Assembly: GCF_003336745.1 (NCBI RefSeq)
Contig: NZ_QGMX01000002.1
Span: forward strand, 186,001-250,000
From: Thermus caldifontis
Lineage (GTDB): Bacteria; Deinococcota; Deinococci; Deinococcales; Thermaceae
DNA: 64,000 nt
Direction of reading: 5' to 3'
Shown piece by piece: positions 61,401 to 64,000 of this stretch (positions within the stretch are counted from its first letter, which is position 1; the number at the start of each line of letters is the position of its first letter). Both the position numbers and the translations under genes were made by a program. Under the pieces are notes generated by a model, which worked only from the letters and a program-made list of their open reading frames with translations, did no database searches and was not told where the DNA came from.

Positions 61401-62153
61401 TCAAAACCCCAACCCCGAGGGATGGCGGGAACCCAGGAAGGGGGCGCCTATAAAGGCAAAGAGCAAAAGGGCATAGGCCGAAAGGAGCAGGGCCATGCGC
61501 ACATAGCCCCGGAGCCTTTCCTCCAGCAAAAAGTAGAGGGTAAGGCCAAACCAACCCAACAGCACAGAGATCTCCTTGGGATCCAAGGCCAAGGGACTGC
61601 CGAAATAGCCCCAGGCCCAGGCCATGCCGCTGGTCAAGCCCAAGGTGGTGGCCAGATACCCCACCCGCAAGTACCCCTGCTCCAGCCGCCTCAGGCTCCA
61701 AAGGGGAGCAAAGAGCAAGGCCTTTTCCGGCACCGACCGCAAGCGCAGGTCCTGCAAAGCGCACATCACCCCCGCCCCCACCCCCACCGCCAGGGCCAGG
61801 TAGGCTACCAGGAAAGCCCCGGCATGCACCAGGGTAAGAAGGGGAGGCAGGCTCCCCCCCGGATGGGGCAAGGCCTTGAGGGCAAAGAGGCCGAGAAGCA
61901 TGGCCAGGAGGACCAGATAGCGGCGCAAGGGGGTCAGCCGGGGTCTAAGGAGGAGGCTCTCCCCCCGTAAGGCCAAAAGTCCCCCCAGGACCAGGGCGGG
62001 CTGGGCTGGCCCTGAGAAAAACCCCTTGGCAAGGGCATCGGCCAAGGCGGCCCCCAGGCAAAGGAAGGCCCCCAGGGAAAGCCCTCGAGGCCAGAACAAC
62101 CCCACGGCCAAGAGGAGGACCCCCATCAAGGCCAAAAGGGAAGCACCGGTCAT
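61401..62153 (-). CDS. CcsA/HemX-type membrane protein
   Basis: A 250-residue membrane protein with about eight hydrophobic segments, a conserved LVHAGAFLVAYLALA segment, and MAWAWGYFGSPLALDPKE, close to the WGxxW-type heme-handling motif of CcsA. Next to hemA such proteins are called HemX and can affect glutamyl-tRNA reductase levels; a role in cytochrome c assembly is also possible. ATG 62153 overlaps the hemA stop (ATGA). Confidence 0.85.
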   Translation of the reverse strand: MTGASLLALMGVLLLAVGLFWPRGLSLGAFLCLGAALADALAKGFFSGPAQPALVLGGLLALRGESLLLRPRLTPLRRYLVLLAMLLGLFALKALPHPGGSLPPLLTLVHAGAFLVAYLALAVGVGAGVMCALQDLRLRSVPEKALLFAPLWSLRRLEQGYLRVGYLATTLGLTSGMAWAWGYFGSPLALDPKEISVLLGWFGLTLYFLLEERLRGYVRMALLLSAYALLLFAFIGAPFLGSRHPSGLGF

Positions 62154-63328
62154 AGCCGTGGGGGACGGAAGGCCAGGAGGGGACACTCCCTGGGGCAGGG
62201 AGGGCCCTGCAGGAACTCCTGGGTCCGCGCCTTCACCGCCAGGATCCAGGGATGGGCCCTACGCCCCGCCTCCTTGTGCCAGGTGAGGGGATCCGCCTCC
62301 GGGTACTCCCGCACCACCTCCCTAAAGGCTAAGCCCTCCAGGGCCCTTATGGCCTCCCGCACCCGGTGGCCTGCGTACCACTCCAGGTACTCCCCCAGGG
62401 CCCTCTCAATAAGGGCTTCCACCTTGGGCACCTCCCCCTGGCGGGCCCTGAGGTTCTTCTCCACCACCCGCTTCAGGTCGTCCAGGTTGTAGAGGTAGGC
62501 CTGGGAAAGACGCCCCACCCGCGGATCGATGTTCCGGGGTAGGGCGATGTCGATGAGGAAAAGGGGCTTGGACCTCCTGGGGAGGTCCTCCGGGCGCACC
62601 AGGTAATGGGGACTAGCCGCCGAGGCCACCACCAGATCCGCCTGGCGCAGGACCTGGGGCAGGGCCGAAAGGCCAAAGGCCTCGCCACCAAACCGCTCCG
62701 CCAAGGCCTTGGCCCTTTCCACCGTGCGGTTCACCACCAAGACCCTCCCCACCCCTTGGGCCTTCAGGTGGGTGAGGAAAAGCTCCGCCATCTCCCCCGC
62801 CCCCAAAACCGCCACGGCAAGGCCCGTAAGGTCCCCGTACACCGCCAGGGCCAGGTCCAAGGCGGCATAGGCCACGCTCACCGCCCCGGCCCCAATGGCG
62901 GTTTCGCTCCGGGCGCGTTTCCCCAAAGCGATGGCCGACTGAAAGGCCTTCTCTAGGAGGCTTTCCGTGGCCCCATATTTGCGGGCCAGGAAAAGGGCCT
63001 CCCGCACCTGCCCCAGGATCTGCGCTTCTCCCATCACCAAGGAGTCTAGGCCCGCCGCCACCCGAAAGAGGTGCCGCAGAACCTCTATTCCCTCCTTCTG
63101 GTATAGGTGGTGGGCCTCCACGCCCCGGGAGAGGAGGAGGGCCTTGGCCTCCTTGGCGCTACCCACCCCGTAGATCTCCGTGCGGTTACAGGTGGAAAGC
63201 ACCACCGCCTTGCCCAGGGTGAAAAGGGCCGCAGGCAAGGCCACCACGGGGTCCAAGGCCACCTTTTCCCGCACCTCGAGGGGAGCGGTCTTGTGGGAAA
63301 GGCCCACCAGGTAAAGGGGCAGGGCCAT
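62150..63328 (-). CDS. hemA: Glutamyl-tRNA reductase
   Basis: A 392-residue enzyme: catalytic Cys in VLSTCNRTEIYG, GEAQILGQVREA, NADPH-binding VAVLGAGEMAELF, and a C-terminal dimerisation domain. It makes glutamate-1-semialdehyde, the first committed step of tetrapyrrole synthesis. On the minus strand TATACT (63345-63340) lies 11 nt before the ATG, so the transcript would have a leader of only a few bases. Confidence 0.97.
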   Translation of the reverse strand: MALPLYLVGLSHKTAPLEVREKVALDPVVALPAALFTLGKAVVLSTCNRTEIYGVGSAKEAKALLLSRGVEAHHLYQKEGIEVLRHLFRVAAGLDSLVMGEAQILGQVREALFLARKYGATESLLEKAFQSAIALGKRARSETAIGAGAVSVAYAALDLALAVYGDLTGLAVAVLGAGEMAELFLTHLKAQGVGRVLVVNRTVERAKALAERFGGEAFGLSALPQVLRQADLVVASAASPHYLVRPEDLPRRSKPLFLIDIALPRNIDPRVGRLSQAYLYNLDDLKRVVEKNLRARQGEVPKVEALIERALGEYLEWYAGHRVREAIRALEGLAFREVVREYPEADPLTWHKEAGRRAHPWILAVKARTQEFLQGPPCPRECPLLAFRPPRL

Positions 63329-63339
63329 AGGCTTCCGTC

Positions 63340-63345
63340 AGTATA
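63340..63345 (-). promoter_or_regulatory. Probable -10 box of hemA
   Basis: TATACT in the 71-nt gap between hemD and hemA. A GC hairpin (about 63351-63382) lies just upstream. hemA may thus be read from its own promoter as well as from hemD. Confidence 0.5.
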
Positions 63346-63399
63346 CGCCACCCGGGTAGGGACAAGAATCCCCCTCCCGGGCGACCCTTAACCAAACGC

Positions 63400-64000
63400 C
63401 TATGAAAGTGCCTGCAGGATGGCCTGGAAGAGGCCCTCTAGGCCCGGCACCTCCGCCTCCACCACGGGGAAGCCCAAGGCCAACGCCTCCTTGGCGGTGC
63501 TGGGGCCAATGCAAGCCGCCTTGGGGCGCCTTTTTGTCCAACGGGCGTAGGCCCGGACGCCGCTGGGGCTAAAGAAGGCCACCACCTGGGCCGCCTCCAG
63601 GAGGGCTACCTCCTCCGGGGAAAGCTCCCGCTCCTGGGTGGCGTAGACCTCCAGCCGTTCCACCTCCATTCCCCGGGCCCTTAGGCCCTCCTCGAGGTCC
63701 CGCCCCGCCAGGTCCCCCGCCACAAAAAGCACCTTTTGGGCTGGGGGAAAGGCCACCGCCAAGTCCTTGGCCGTGGCCCTGGGAGGGAGGAAGGTAGGGG
63801 ATAGCCCCCCCTGGCGCAAGACCTCTCCCGTCCCCTCCCCCACCGCCGCCACCCTCAGCAACGGCCTCCCCACGCTTTCCCAGGCCCAAAGGAGCCGCTT
63901 GGCCCCCTCCTTGGAGGTGACCGCCAGCCAGTCCGCCTGGAAGAGTCTTTCGGGAAGCCCCTTAAGCCCCGGCAAGTCCACCTGCTCTAAAAGGGCCACC
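63400..64000 (-). CDS. hemD: Uroporphyrinogen-III synthase, 5' end beyond the window
   Basis: At least 199 residues of the C-terminal part: LAVTSKEGAKRLLWAW, VAAVGEGTGEVLRQ, VLFVAGDLAGRDLEEGLRARG, VERLEVYATQ, VVAFFSPSGVRAY and AACIGPSTAKEA are the scattered conserved segments of this fast-evolving enzyme. It closes hydroxymethylbilane to uroporphyrinogen III. The start lies past 64000. Confidence 0.9.
   Translation of the reverse strand, partial: VALLEQVDLPGLKGLPERLFQADWLAVTSKEGAKRLLWAWESVGRPLLRVAAVGEGTGEVLRQGGLSPTFLPPRATAKDLAVAFPPAQKVLFVAGDLAGRDLEEGLRARGMEVERLEVYATQERELSPEEVALLEAAQVVAFFSPSGVRAYARWTKRRPKAACIGPSTAKEALALGFPVVEAEVPGLEGLFQAILQALS

Overview
The window is a contiguous piece of a Thermus-type chromosome (Deinococcus-Thermus). 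The grounds are very high GC with G/C-ending codons, dense overlapping genes, and several proteins that read almost like their T. thermophilus counterparts: cytochrome c-552, ribosomal L13 and S9, CTP synthase, and a B12-dependent ribonucleotide reductase with an intein. Many start codons sit 5-8 nt after a TANNNT box, as expected for leaderless mRNAs.

Layout. (1) 1-11.8 kb, minus strand: a sulfur-oxidation (Sox) operon in the order soxW, soxY, soxZ, soxA2, soxX2, soxB, soxX1, soxA1, rhodanese, tandem-DUF302 protein, soxF, sulfite-dehydrogenase Mo subunit, its cytochrome c and ccdA, followed by the cytochrome c maturation genes ccmA and ccmB (cut by the edge). It diverges from a cytochrome c-552 gene at 12.0 kb. 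SoxYZ carries the sulfur, SoxXA loads it, SoxB hydrolyses the sulfone, and electrons pass to c-type cytochromes; SoxW and CcdA keep periplasmic thiols reduced. (2) 12.5-17.9 kb: a ThiQ-like ATPase with thiamine pyrophosphokinase, tRNA-Lys(CTT), a DUF815 ATPase, pyrG, and rplM-rpsI. (3) 17.9-22.8 kb: an AddA/AddB-like helicase-nuclease pair. (4) 22.9-28.8 kb, minus strand: a signalling run of PP2C phosphatase, Ser/Thr kinase with beta-propeller, response regulator, histidine kinase and two secreted proteins.

(5) 28.8-35.1 kb: a large unknown protein, an MFS transporter, hemB, ybaB-recR, and three roadblock/LC7-like proteins with a DUF3467 protein. (6) 35.2-45.8 kb: an S9 peptidase, Nif3, tmk, two DUF192 proteins, a cysteine-less FmdB, 5-formyl-THF cyclo-ligase, a HAD hydrolase, an SLH protein, two tandem phosphoribosyltransferases, a bifunctional-nuclease-domain protein, a truncated metallophosphoesterase, a HIT protein and an MtaB-like enzyme. 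(7) 45.9-53 kb: class II ribonucleotide reductase with a 406-residue LAGLIDADG intein, Uma2, trpF, an inositol monophosphatase, a flavin reductase and a JAMM peptidase. (8) 53-64 kb: EF-G-2, MoxR, ppsA, a HlyIII-like protein, a two-component pair, and a hemD-hemA-hemX operon ending in a 59-codon gene.

No transposase, CRISPR array, rRNA or prophage was seen. The least ordinary features are two complete SoxXA pairs in one operon; a shared TACCC/GGGTA motif in both promoters of the sox/c-552 divergon; a 109-bp dispersed repeat with a third partial copy that supplies a histidine kinase start codon; five divergent gene pairs whose two -10 boxes share one TATA core; and the intein placed at the catalytic cysteine of the reductase.
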